Assembly: GCA_021234535.1 (NCBI GenBank)
Contig: CM037843.1
Coordinates: 9,050,979 to 9,114,978 of the forward strand
Reading direction: 5' to 3'
Source: Stichopus chloronotus
Taxonomy: Eukaryota; Echinodermata; Holothuroidea; Aspidochirotida; Stichopodidae
DNA: 64,000 nt
The translations under genes and the position numbers were made by a program. Position 1 is the stretch's first letter. Every line of letters starts with the position of its first letter. Shown here one piece after another: positions 49,356 through 61,140 of the stretch. A model generated the notes under the pieces. That model ran no database searches. It was not told where the DNA came from and saw nothing but the letters and a program-made list of their open reading frames with translations.

Positions 49356-50394
49356 ACTGTCTGTCTCTTTAGAAAGCATCAAAGTCCATCTCTTTAGAAA
49401 GTATCAAAGAGCAAAATCTTTGTACTTACTCTGTACGTAGCTGTAGGAGACCACTGTCATTCATTTCAGCAAATTTGGGCAAGCTGCTAATGCTTCGCTT
49501 TTAAATGCTGAGTGAAAGGTTAACTATCAGTGGAATTCCCATTGCAAACATTCAAAACAACCATAACTAGGTTTTGAATCTCTGTCACTGCTATTTCTGG
49601 TAAGTTTAGCAGCTGTTAAAACATTCTCTGGATTACAGTAGCTTATCCTGGAAAGAAATTTGTTCATATGCTGTAAATGATCCTATCAGCACATGGTGCA
49701 TGTGTTGCAGGTGAAAGTGGTTCTATCATCTGATTTTTGAGAACATGAACTCTCCCCCCTTTTGGATTTTTCCTGCCTCTGAGTGTGTGAAATGAAAATA
49801 CCTGTAATACTGTACTTAACCCTCTCGCAAAGAGGCAGACAAGTGTATCTGAAACTCCACAAAGTCAAAGTCAAGTAAGGGAGGAAACTAAACTACATTG
49901 ATTTCTATCTATTTAATGATTTAGTACTGGTCCTTGCCACTGACAAGTAAGTAATCTTGCGCCTGTAAAACACTGCTTCCACTAATAGCCTGCATAAGTC
50001 ACATTCCAGACACTAAGCACATTTGAGTTTGGACTGGATAACTTAAAGGGGGAAAGGTTGTGAGAAAAATTTTACATTGTAATGTTATTTGCAGCCTATC
50101 TCCATATTTAGATAATGAATGGTGATGAATATCAGGATGACAGTGATTAATTAGTTACTTTCCTTGATACTTCATGAATTATTATGCCAACACACTAGTA
50201 AAGATTTCAAATGGAATAGATTGGGCCTTCAAACGTCTGTTTCTTTGAAAGGAAGGGGGTATTCCTTTGACATGGGAGGGGGATTCAAGGGCGACAAAAT
50301 CTACCTTCTATTTCATGTAAGACCTTTGACCCTCATTTCTTGAAATTCATGTCTTTTGCCCTTTTTGGTTTCGATGAAATCAAAACCTTTGTAA

Positions 50395-51285
50395 TGGTGC
50401 GGCAGTGTGTGTGTGTATGTTTATGATGCCTAACTTGAAAACACAAAATCTCAAGAAAGGAAGCTTGGACAGATCTCATATTCAGTACATATGTACCACA
50501 TTGAGTACAAAAACCCTATTGGTTTTGGTGGAGGTCAAAGGTCATTCAGGGTCAACAGTGGTCAAATTGTGAAAACTTTGTAAACATGATCTCAAAGAGG
50601 GAAGCTTGGACAATTTTCACGTTTTGTGTGTAGATGTACCACATGGTATACCACGTTAAGTGCAAGATGCCTATTGATTTTGGTGGAGGTCGAAGGTCAT
50701 TTGATGTCAACAGGGGTCAATTTGTTATTACCTTTTAAACAGGATATCTTAAGAGGGACAAATCTCATATTTGTTATCTAGGTGAACCACATTAAGGGAA
50801 AGAAGTCTATTGATTTTGGTAGCAGTCAAAGGTCATTTGAGGTCAACAGGTGTCAGTTTGTTAAAATTTGTAGATATACCACATTGAGTGCAAGATCCCA
50901 CGTGATTCTTGTGGACGTTAAAGGTCATTTGAGGTCAACAGGGTTCAAATTATGAAAAACCTTGTAAACATAATATCTCAAGTGGGAAAGCTTGGACAAT
51001 CTCATATTTGTTATGTATGTTGTATTTGTATGTAGTTGTATCTCATTAAGAGCAAGAACCATTTGGTCTTTAATTGAGGTCAAAGGTCATTCAATGTCAG
51101 TAAGGGTCAAATTATGAAAACCTTGTAGACATGAACTCAAGAAAAGAAGCTGACCGGTGCAGATCTCATTTCATATAAAGCATAGGTAGCCTTTGACACA
51201 TACTAATGCTACAATGTCAGAAAAAAAAATATTCATGATCGGATCATCGAAACCACAATGCATTTTTGCATTCTGGTTTTGACAT
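50395..51285 (+). repeat. Receptor-site array element, copy 3
   Basis: It opens with 'gtgtgtgtgtatgtttatga' and carries about five units. The units include perfect AGGTCAAAGGTCA at 50532-50544 and 51077-51089, one-base variants AGGTCGAAGGTCA at 50687-50699, and CAGTCAAAGGTCA near 50823. Each unit has 'ctcaag...gaagcttggaca' and 'tgtaccacatt'. It ends with 'gatcggatcatcgaaaccac' and 'aatgcatttttgcattctgg', the same 3' end as copies 1 and 2. Having a shared beginning, a tandem middle and a shared end marks it as a dispersed element rather than a simple satellite. Confidence 0.8.
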
Positions 51286-54200
51286 GTAATATTGCATGTT
51301 ATATCATTGAAAAAATCGCATTTATTACACATCAAAGAGGTGTTGTATGCAATTAGTGCTTATTGTGCAACACTGTAAAATTGGTTGGATGGGATTGTAA
51401 TTGGATCTTGTCACCAGCTAGTCGCATGCTGAGTCCTTGTCATCCTCTCGATAGTTTCACTTTGTTGCTTTTATCATCAGGAGGACATCTTGCAGAGGAT
51501 GTCTGTTCTGCTATTCTTCTGTGTTCTGTTTCCTATTGCATTCAATGTCTTCTCCCATGTTCAGTGACAAAGTATTCAGACATGTCTGTAATCATGATCA
51601 GCCTGTTCCGAGTCGACCACCCCCGTCATTCATAGCAGGAAACATTCATCTGAACCAGATGCAGTGAGCTTAAACAAAGTGACTCTGTCGGGGTTTGACT
51701 TCCATCCACTTACCTTTAATGTCCTATGGATGGTGTCTCATTTTTTTAGGTTTCAAGTACTCACATTTTTTAATACAGAGGCAGTGCTTGGGTTCTAAGA
51801 ACTTCCATTTAAGGCTTGACAAATAATGTAAACTGCTAGCTAAGAGCTTGTTCAAAACACACTCAAGCTAGTGCCAGTTTACAATAGAGTGCAATATTCT
51901 CTCCAAGTTAGAAAGATAGTACGTACATGATATAATGAAGTGGACCTTGTGCAAATATTAGTAGGGCTAGTGGGCTGTGACTGTCAAACAGCTGACTAGT
52001 TATAGTGATAATGTACCAAAATTCTGAGCCTTGTTTCATGTACGTTGACTACTTGCACTGCTACTTCGATCTGTAGACCTGTAGCACAATCCATTCTTAC
52101 TTGTTACACATGATGTTGTACTCATTTCAATTTTCGCTTACCTGTGTCCTACGTACAACTGTTGCTGCACAGTAAGTACCTTTATCACTGCATAAGAACT
52201 TTGCTTTAAGATGTAGGCCTAAGCTACTGTACTTTTACTTAATTTTGATTGATGTAGAATTTGCTGTACTCTTTAGATGGAAATGAAGCATAAGAACTGT
52301 GAAAGCATTAAATTATTTGATCCCAATGGTCTCTTACATTACTCTCTTTAATGTGTTTTAGGTAATCATGAAGTGTACGGTGCTTCAGTTTTTTTTTTAT
52401 GAGTGATGTAAAAATCAATCCATATTCCTTCTGATTGTCTGGAACACCTTCATCTATCTAGTCAAGTTGATATTTACAACCAACCCCAAAATTTTGTCTA
52501 TGAGGTAGGTTCTCAATGCTGTATAAATGTTGAATGAACAGTGTCTGTGCCATATAGGGCACTGTCCCGTGCCAATATAATTGTTGGCACTTTTTGACAC
52601 CAGTGATGTTATTTGTGCAGTTGGCCATAAATGCTGGTACTTTTCCTCAGTAAGTTTGTATATATTGGGGTTGAACAATGGTGCACCTGCTATCTTCGCA
52701 CAAAGGATGCTGACTATTTGAGGGGGATGTCCTCCCAGGGTATTCACACAACAGGGTGGGTGAATCATCCATCACTGGTGACCTCAGGGGTCCTCCTCTT
52801 AGTTGGATTGGTAATGGTACTGGTTGTCAGGCAATGACATTGACCCTATCACAGCTGGTGCATGGTGAATAATGCTTAGTTAGGCTATACCATATTGGCT
52901 TCTGTACAAGTATTGTACAATTTTCCAGGTAAATGATGTACCCACTGCTGTGATTTAGACTGATGATTCTCAACCTGACAGAGAAGAATCTTCTGTGGAT
53001 GGGTGGGTGTGATTAGTTGGTTGGTCCTAACACCAGCAGTATGGCAACATTAAGGGGATCATTTGACTTTGTCAGCACCCTCCAAGCAATAACTGGATAA
53101 GAAAAAGATCTGCTATGACAAGTTTGTGGGGTGATCAACTTTCTTTAAAATATATAGGCCTATGCATGTTTTTTTGGTGTAAAGAGTATTACTTAAAAAG
53201 ATTCACTGTAACATAAGATGAGGAGCCTGCGTGATCTTTAACCAGGATCCAAAGGTTTACCTACTCCTGCTTCATCGTTTGGATCTGCCATATCGCCGTA
53301 GATAGGAATATTTTGTAAATAGATGGACTAGAAATACTTGTTTTAAGTAAAAATGTGAATGAGATATGCAATGGGAGGTAGGGGGTAGGTAGAGTAGAGA
53401 TAGGAGGAACAGACCCATTTTGAAATATCATCAATCGGACAGATTTACATACCTGTCAGTTACAATTGCATTTTGGGAGATTATGTCAAGATTTTCACAT
53501 ACATATGTCAAAGCCAATAATAGTAGAATTAACTTTTTAAACTGTTTGTATTCTGTGTGTGTTTGTTGAGTCTGTCAGTCAGTTTATATCTGGGGATGAA
53601 TAGTTGTCTGAGAGTCTTGTGGGGTACTATTTTTATGTTCCTTACTTTTATCTTCAGGAATCTCCCAGTGACCCTTTGACCCTGGTTATATGTATTGCCC
53701 TTTTTTCAGTTCATTCTGTGGCTTTTTTGTTTTGTGTGGAGGGCTGAGTTCATGACATTTATGAAAGGTATGTGAGATGCTGAGATGGAGCTTCCAGACC
53801 ATGTTGATTTATGAGGTTGTTTTCTTTCTTCTGGGTCTGTTTTGTAAGATGTATCTCAAAGCAGATCAATATTACTGAAAATTTGAATCAGCTCCTAATG
53901 ATTTCAAACATGTACTATTAAGTAATTGTCAGGAAGATATTTGCCTTTGTTCAAAGATAAATTATGTAAGCATCATTCATGCTTAATAGGTCTTGTATAT
54001 TGGCTAATATCATCACTGTAATGCATCACATGAAAATCTTCGATGTAAACTGAATCACAGACTTTGTTGTAGTGAATCTGCTTTAATGACTGTCTGGTAG
54101 AATTGTAACGTACATTCCTTAGTTATATGGCATTATTGAGAAACTGCATGCTATTTAGGCACATTGAGAAATATTGCAGCAAGAATCATCTTTAAGTGGC

Positions 54201-56581
54201 ATTATTTTGCATTGCAATTGCATATGTTTTGTTCTTGGATGCCACTGGCCTGTTTCAAAGATCTGTGGAGAACACAACTGTCCAGTTTTCCCCTCTCCTT
54301 TCTCCAACTTTTCTCCAACTTCTAAACGGACATCTCTCTGCCTTCCCCTCTCCATGCCTCCTCTTCCTCTTCATAATGATCCCATCCCAGTTTCACCAGA
54401 TAGATGCAGACAGTACCAGCACTGGGCTTGGGTGACTCTGATACTTTTGGAGTGGTACTGTGGCCTGAATAATCCCCACTCTGAAGCTGCTCTCTACTGT
54501 ATAAGTTCAAGTGATGTCGTACCTGAAACTTACACATGCTATATTTTTAGCTAGAGTTATGGTATAGACAATGCAGGGCCCCCAAACAATGTTGATGGAT
54601 CAGAATTGGGGCTTCTCACCAAGACTGTAAGTTGTCATACATAGGCTAGACCTTACGAGGTCAAGAACAGGATTAGCCACATTAGCTTTTAATGTCATTA
54701 TTTGTGAAACTTCTGCTGTCATGTTTTATTTTAGTCCCTTTACTTTTCTTGAAATGTCTGCTTTAACCCTGAGAAAAAAAAAAATCAATTTTGTGACCCA
54801 TCCTCACATGGTTTTAAATTCGTGTGTAAGGAATTTACCCACCTTGTGTGCATAAGTGTTGTTTATATTGCTGTGTGTGTGCATTACCGGCCCTCTCTTC
54901 TGTGGGCAGATCCCTCCATCCAGGCTAGCTAATCCATAGGTTAGGGTCAATATAGTTTATGATCTAGCAAATAGGCCTTCTGAAAATATCCAATGATGCA
55001 ATGTGCATTCATTCTTGACTTTGAAGGTGTCCGCCTACCATTCTCCACCCGATGACAGGTCAGTCATTGCCCATGTACCACCATCCAACCTCTTTTCAGG
55101 TCACCACATTTTGACAGCTGTTGATCATAACTTTTCACAAACTGTTCACACTCTGCCCTGCCTTACAATATGTTGCATTGTTCTCACCATTCCATGTGAC
55201 TCCCTGGCTCCCCAAGTGGAAATAAACCACAAAAGTCTTTGAAAATTGCCTCTTACTGAATAACTTTCTACATTGACCATAAAAAGACCTATTACCATTA
55301 ACATTGAAGCTTCTGAAAGGTCACACCAACGATTCCTTCAGGTGCATGACTAGATCCCCTGTAGTGAAATAGTATGGTCCTTATGAATTGTTTGTACTCA
55401 TTTGTAATTGGAAGAAGGTTCAAAAGTGGAAGTGTGGTTTAGCCTGAAGGGGGAAATCTGCTTACCATTGGTGGAAAGAAATTTCTGCAGTGGGAGATGT
55501 ACTTGGTTTGCTGTAGACATTGAGTTGCATGTGGCATTTAGTACAGAAGTAGTATGCAGGGAAGAAGTAAGTTTCCACTCAAGGTGGAGGTGAAGAAGCA
55601 TTCCATTCGAAACATTTATGCCTACTGAATCTGGGGACAGACTATCCAGTATTAATTACCAATAAATTTCGAAAGAGCAAATTTGTGGAACAGTTTCTCC
55701 ATTTGCATCACACTATGTTACCCTACTTTCATTGATTTGTGGGATATAATTATCAGTTGTGAAGGAATCTGCTGTGAAATAATATCCGCAGGAATTTTGA
55801 TTACTTCTTTGTGCTTTTCGAGTTTACCCCGTGAGGATTATTAGGTCATTCTGTATCCTACTTACTCACTCTAAATCCAGGACAACAAGCATAACTTGTA
55901 ATTGCTGTTGACTGCTCAAACTGTGAGTCTGACTTTGCTGACCAGTTGATTGTGTTTTCTGACAGTCGCTTTCACTCGCATCCTGCTTTTGTGGGTGATT
56001 TTTTGTTACGCTTTGCTGATCCTAGTTGTATCAACATTTTGCTGCCGGTCAGTTTTGGGCACAAGATATTTTGTTGTTTTCATCTGTGACAATCAATTGT
56101 CTTTAATAGCTCTGTTCTCGCCAGCAAGTTAAAAAGACCGGAATGCGGTTTCTTATAATAGCCGGATCTATAACTGGGAATCTTGAATTGTACGTTTTGG
56201 TAGTGATCCTCATAAAACACAGATAATCACCTTGGAACCCTTTTTTTTTTATCAATGAGTCTATTATCCCTTCACCTTCAGGAAGTTGTTTGCCAAATCA
56301 GAGATGCCATTCATTGACCAAGTTTGTGATCGTTCACGTCTTAAACTGCACCAGATAAATCGGAACCCAGGTTATTGATTTGCATGAAATATTCTCGACA
56401 GAAAAAGCGTCTCTTCGGTCAGAGATGGTTCATGCATTGATGCATCCATATACGTGGACTGATAAAAGTAAAGAAATTTTCTTGATCAGGAGAGCGAGAC
56501 ATCTGTAGCGTCGCACAGCACCTCTACATTAAATACTTTCATCACAAGTGAATTTTTAAGCTGTCACTTGTTCTCAATTGG

Positions 56582-56693
56582 ATGGCACTAAACTCTGGGA
56601 TGGTCTTCACATCTAGTAGTACTGGTACCAAGATGGAGGCAGCTCAGAGTCTGGAAAATATTCTCTCCATGTTGGAAAATGACATTTACAAAG
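56582..56693 (+). CDS. PLEKHG-like RhoGEF, candidate alternative first exon 1b
   Basis: A frame opened after an in-frame TGA (about 56549) has three in-phase ATGs at 56582, 56600 and 56633. It reads MALNSGMVFTSSSTGTK, then MEAAQSLENILSMLENDIYK, and ends one base into a codon before GTTTGA at 56694. This is the same phase as exon 1a, so it can also join the large exon at 60347 (K-E-SSMDL). The third ATG (ACCAAGATGG) has the best context and would give a 20-residue start. The donor is weaker than that of exon 1a. The intron to the next exon would be 3.65 kb. This is an inferred alternative promoter and N terminus; an unrelated chance frame is the main alternative. No acceptor that would make it a phase-compatible internal exon was found just upstream. 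Confidence 0.45.
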
Positions 56694-58379
56694 GTTTGAT
56701 ATTTTCACTGTCACTACTAAATGCAGTCTGTAGTTAGGTTGCATCTTTTAATCGTTAGATCTTACTGATGGTATGACATCCACATTTGTCTTGCACTAGT
56801 GTTACTGTTGGTCAAAATTGCGGGCCAATGGCTGTTGAAGCTTTATCTGCTCTGACACAAAGTTTTCAGCTTCAGGCTCCTGCACTGTTTATGATCCAGT
56901 GTAATAGTTACAGTACTAGGACTGCAAATTAAATTTTTTTTCCTCTTCATAAGTCACAAGATTCCGGTTGCAAGGTTTGAAATTTAACTGAAATGATTTA
57001 ACAAAAAATGCTAGGTTTTGGCAATGATTTTTTTTATACAATTTGTTTTGCTCAAGAGTTGTGGACTCCTAGCAATATGGTTTACAGTTGTAGCACTAGC
57101 CATGATCACAGTGAATTGATTAGCCAGGCTGTAGGTGATAGCAGTTAAATGATCTTTTAGCTTTGAGTTATTGTATACACTTGTTGTAATTGTATCAAAA
57201 AGAATAAAAATCTGAGAACTTTAGTCTGTAACCATAGTCACTGAAAAATGAAAACTTTCAGGTTGACCTTTAAAATGGTATTTGAAATGAACTGGGAGGA
57301 TGAGACTGTTGATGTCAGTGAACAGCTGTCAACTTGTTTGGTGACTTGTCCGATATCTTGCGGTGCTATTTTCAGGCTATTTTATACTACAGGTGCAGGC
57401 AGTATCAGTAAAAAATAGAACAGCTCTTCCTACTTACTACAATTAGTAGAACATAGAACTTCCTTCAACCACATGCCTACAGTACATACTAACATAGCTG
57501 CACACTTCTACAATAGTCCTGCAGGTGTTTGTTTGCATCCAACTGTTGACTTTATTTACTACACTGTTTTTAACTTTCGAGCATGGCTCTGGCCTGTGCC
57601 AGATTTCAATATTTTAGTTCACCTTTAAAATGTTAGACAGATCTCTGTCAAACTATTTGGTCCCCTTATCTGGTATCCATCCTCTCCTGTCATGGGGAAA
57701 CAGGAAATAACTAGAACCTTTGACCTTGAAATAATACCACTCTTGTAAGTCTGCTGATAAGGTGCAACCTTGTTTTTTTTTCCTTTTTTGGGGAAGTTGC
57801 AACCTTTTGACAAGGACTTCCTACAGCCAAAATCTTATCTTAGTGTCACCCTTCAGATATGTATTCACCTGGTTAATATTGTTCTTTAAAGTTTAATGTG
57901 GGGTGACAACAGTCAAGCTTCTTTCTGTTTACACAATCTTTCTTTAGATAGAGGAATGTTGGAAGGTTGAAAAAAAAAATGGAAAAAATGAAAGTGTCAA
58001 AGTTAGAAGTGTTATTTAAAAGTGATTCATAACTTCCTGCTGGATAGTGACACTTTGATCTGTGGGTTGTGGTTGCACTTGACTTGAGAGAGGTTGGGAG
58101 AAGATAGAGATTGAGGGGAGGGTGGGAACTTAGGATCGTTGATAAGCAAAGTCGACAAGTTACAGATATAATTGACATGTTTGAATGAATATTCCTTGGC
58201 CTTGCAAAAGGCATGTGAGTTGTGACTGACCCCTCTGCATGCTGGTGCAATGCAAAAAGTATTTGAGATTACAATTTTGGGATTTTAGATTAACTTTTGT
58301 TCGTCAGCAGAAATCTTTGTGGAGGCCCTCTTTCTTTGTGACATGTGATAGAAACAAAATGTAGTATAGTCACTCTACT

Positions 58380-58460
58380 TTTCACTTACCTGTCTCAACG
58401 CAATATCTACACACCCATCTGTGCTTCTTAGAGTAGTGGTTACCCTCCAGATGGAGATAA
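58380..58460 (-). repeat. Element E fragment with consensus splice donor
   Basis: Minus strand: 'ggttaccactactctaagaa', then 'gcacagatgggtgtgtagat', 'attgcgttgagacag' followed by GTAAGTGAAAAG. The last codons would read IALRQ. The 108-codon minus-strand frame at 58382-58708 ends inside this repeat in another frame and is not supported as a gene. Confidence 0.5.
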
Positions 58461-59511
58461 TGTAGGATAGGAAAAATCCAGAACTGCGACACTCCACTTA
58501 CAGAGTGAGGAGGGCAAAGTAGGAAGAAGGCAAATGACAGGACAGAATCAGACGCAGTGTTACATGTTACTAGTACTTTTTGCACAGTAGGTGGGTATGC
58601 AGTCGTTACGACAGGTAAGGGAGTGGGCTCGTAAAGAAGCAAACTATATGAGCAATGAGCTTGGGGATGATTGCCAATACCAAAGGTGCACTCATTTTCA
58701 CTATACAAGTAAACTGACCCACTGCATGTATTTCCAAGAAAATGTGGTTAAGTTTTGATGAAATCATTCAAAGTCAAGTTCACAGGTATCTTCAGCTCTT
58801 ACTGAAAGTCAGTCAGCACTTAAACACAAAGCCGGGTGTTACATTTCTCAAGATTTTACAGAAACAAAAAAAGCATGCCTGTATTTAATTGCTGAGATGC
58901 CTACTGTAAAGTGTATTCCACATTGTCATCAAACTCTAATATCATAAACAGTTAGAATAAAGTGCAAAAAGATTCCCTCATGAAAAAACATGACAGAAGA
59001 GGCTGGACCCATAACATGTAGCTGCAATTGTCAAGCCATCAATTGTTGTGTTGTTGCGGAACTGTAAAGGAAGGAAGTTGAGATAAAACTAATGCATGTG
59101 ACTAACAAGCTTTACACTTGTGAACAGGTAAAACTAGGTAGCCTAGATCATTGGATCGGTTGCTACCTAGAGTAAATTTTCTATGGGGCCCAAAATAATT
59201 TGTGCTATGATTACTTGAAGTGTTGCAGGCTGTTGTCGTGTGATTATCAGAAACTGGATTCTTCACTTATATAGCATTTGCCAAGACAAAAACACAGACT
59301 TCAAGGATGGTCACTTCTGAACCAGTTATTGGCTTATAATCATCATTATGGGTTTTAGTTTTAGTGACTCTGAGCGAGAGTGAGGTACTCTTCAAGTTAA
59401 AGTACTAGGTCCAAGTTAATGTCTTCAATACTGTTGTTTTGGTTACACTAGTTATGTCATTTGATATTATTTTCCACTAACCGTTACTGAACTTAGTCGA
59501 TTTAGATTGGC

Positions 59512-59768
59512 TTAAAGGCTGTATTGCATCACCCTAAGCTACATTTTTACCTCCCTGAAAGGGAAATTCTCAACTGGTTCTAAGTTACAGTACTCTTAGA
59601 TTGCCAGCAAATTCGAAAGATGCAGAGCAGCTCGTATTACACAGCGTACACAGGGATCCATTGTTTTGATTACACATGTTGAGGAATGTAAGACAGGCTG
59701 AGGGAGGGACTAGAGGTAGGTGGTTGGGAGAATTGAAACTGTCTGGGGTGATGCATTACAGCCTTTAA
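59512..59768 (+). mobile_element. 257-bp TTAA-flanked MITE, copy 2 (both ends intact)
   Basis: TTAA at 59512-59515 and 59765-59768 flanks inverted ends that pair over about 22 bases: AGGCTGTATTGCATCACCC at the left, GGGTGATGCATTACAGCCT at the right. The interior is colinear with the copy at 6386-6642. It lies about 580 bases upstream of the large coding exon, inside the first intron. Only the ends suggest class (piggyBac-like, non-autonomous). Confidence 0.85.
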
Positions 59769-60346
59769 GGTGGCTTCCAAAATAACTTCACATGCCATCA
59801 AGCTTGAGTTTGTTGACTTTTTTGGGTGGAGTGAAATCATCAAGTTTGACCTCTCCAGAGAGGCAACTTAACACGGAAGCACTGTATATCTTTGCAGCAT
59901 TTTTGATTGCAACAATTGTGTATCTGTTGAATTGCTTCATTCCCCTTTGTTGTCACTTACATCATTGGCTATTGTAGTAGACATTTACCTTTCCTCTTCG
60001 AAACCGTCAGAAGGGATGCTGTAGCTTGCTACTTTCGCAATCGACATACTGTACTTCCGCCAGAGTAGTTGTTTCCTGTCTAAGCATGGTTGTGTATTTA
60101 GAAATGAATGTAAATACAGCTAGGTCAGGTTGTTTTGATGATCCTGTACCAAGCACCCCACCACTCATTTTCCAACAGTGAAGGCTGTTAGTTGCAAATT
60201 GCATATGAAGGAAATGGAAAGAAAATTGGCTATGGGTCGAGATGAATTTTTTGCACCTGTAGACCTAACCTGTATACCTTGATGTCTAGTTTGTTGGTAG
60301 ATATGCCGTTATTTACAAAGCTTCATCACGTTTTGTTGTTCTTCAG

Positions 60347-61140
60347 AGTCATCTATGGACTTGGCTCCTAGCCTATTGAATTTATTCGACGCAGTCATTC
60401 GTAAAGATTCTGTTGGACGTGGAGAGATACTTGCAGGAATAGATCAGAAACAAAAGGATGATGTAGGTGGTCTACACAGGCTAGGGAGCAGCACTGACAG
60501 TGTCATGGCTGATGGATGCACTATAGTTCAACAGCAAACAGAAAATCTCACCAGCTTTGAGTATACCCCCGAGACAGAAATCTCCCTCGCAAATTTTCCC
60601 GAGAGCTTAGAGGAGGAGCAGATCTTTCTGGAAAACAAGCAGATCGATAGTAATTTCAATCTGGAAATGAACGGCTTCGTGGAAGCGCCATTGGAAGCAG
60701 GTGGGGTACATGATACCTCCACGGATGAGGTAGATGGAACTGTGAAGGAGCTGGTCTCCAGGAGGAGAAGCAGCATCACCCCGAGCTCTGAGAATAAATC
60801 TGGGCCTGTCAGAACTAAAGAGAAGAAGGACAGACCGGCCAGTGCTGAAATTTTAATGGATGAAACAGACTTTGTTGTCGTGGACGCATCTCACCAAGTG
60901 GAAACAGAGGCCACATCAAATCTGACACTTAGGAAGTCTTCCAGAATAAATCCTCCTATAGCTCTAACTTTGAACCTTAATGATATTTCTCATTCGCCGC
61001 ATTCTTCGCCACCCCCATCCCCTTCTCTTAGTGCCAAGCAGGTTCCCCCAGCAGGTTCACCCAGCTATTTGGACAGAATTGTGAAGGAGGTGGTGGATAC
61101 TGAACACAAGTATGTCAGTGACCTAGCTGCAATCATAAAG
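60347..61140 (+). CDS. PLEKHG-like RhoGEF, exon 2 (N-terminal region and DH start)
   Basis: A 794-base exon is bounded by 'gttgttcttcag' and by AAAG followed by GTAAGG. It completes a Glu codon and then encodes 264 residues. Most is low-complexity and acidic/polar with no fold I recognise. It includes a basophilic kinase-like RRRSS near residue 170 (numbered with exon 1a) and a Ser/Pro stretch (SPHSSPPPSPSLS). The last 26 residues, SYLDRIVKEVVDTEHKYVSD then LAAIIK, are the first helix (CR1) of a DH domain, the catalytic unit that drives GDP/GTP exchange on Rho GTPases. The wording is closest to vertebrate PLEKHG1/2/3 from memory. Those proteins act at membrane and actin structures; the exact substrate cannot be read from this part. 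The gene is partial, as the window ends before the domain does. Confidence 0.85.

Larger units (their letters stand above)
19716..60346 (+). other. Putative first intron (~40.6 kb), repeat-rich
   Basis: It is bounded by GTAAGG at 19716 and by 'gttgttcttcag' ending at 60346, and contains the alternative first exon at 56582. I recognised no other coding exon. Its identifiable content is repeats, listed separately. In long stretches between them (for example 24950-27000, 34950-37700, 51700-54100, 54560-56500, 57000-58300) I see nothing more than AT-rich sequence and short homopolymers. Genes nested on the minus strand cannot be ruled out, but no frame there shows a family motif. Confidence 0.55.

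Noticed and set aside
54174..54554. 126-codon frame, among the longest in the intron
   Set aside because: Overlapping frames of similar length exist on both strands, cysteine and serine content is chance-like, and no motif is present.
58382..58708. 108-codon minus-strand frame
   Set aside because: It ends inside another copy of element E in a different frame and has chance-like composition.
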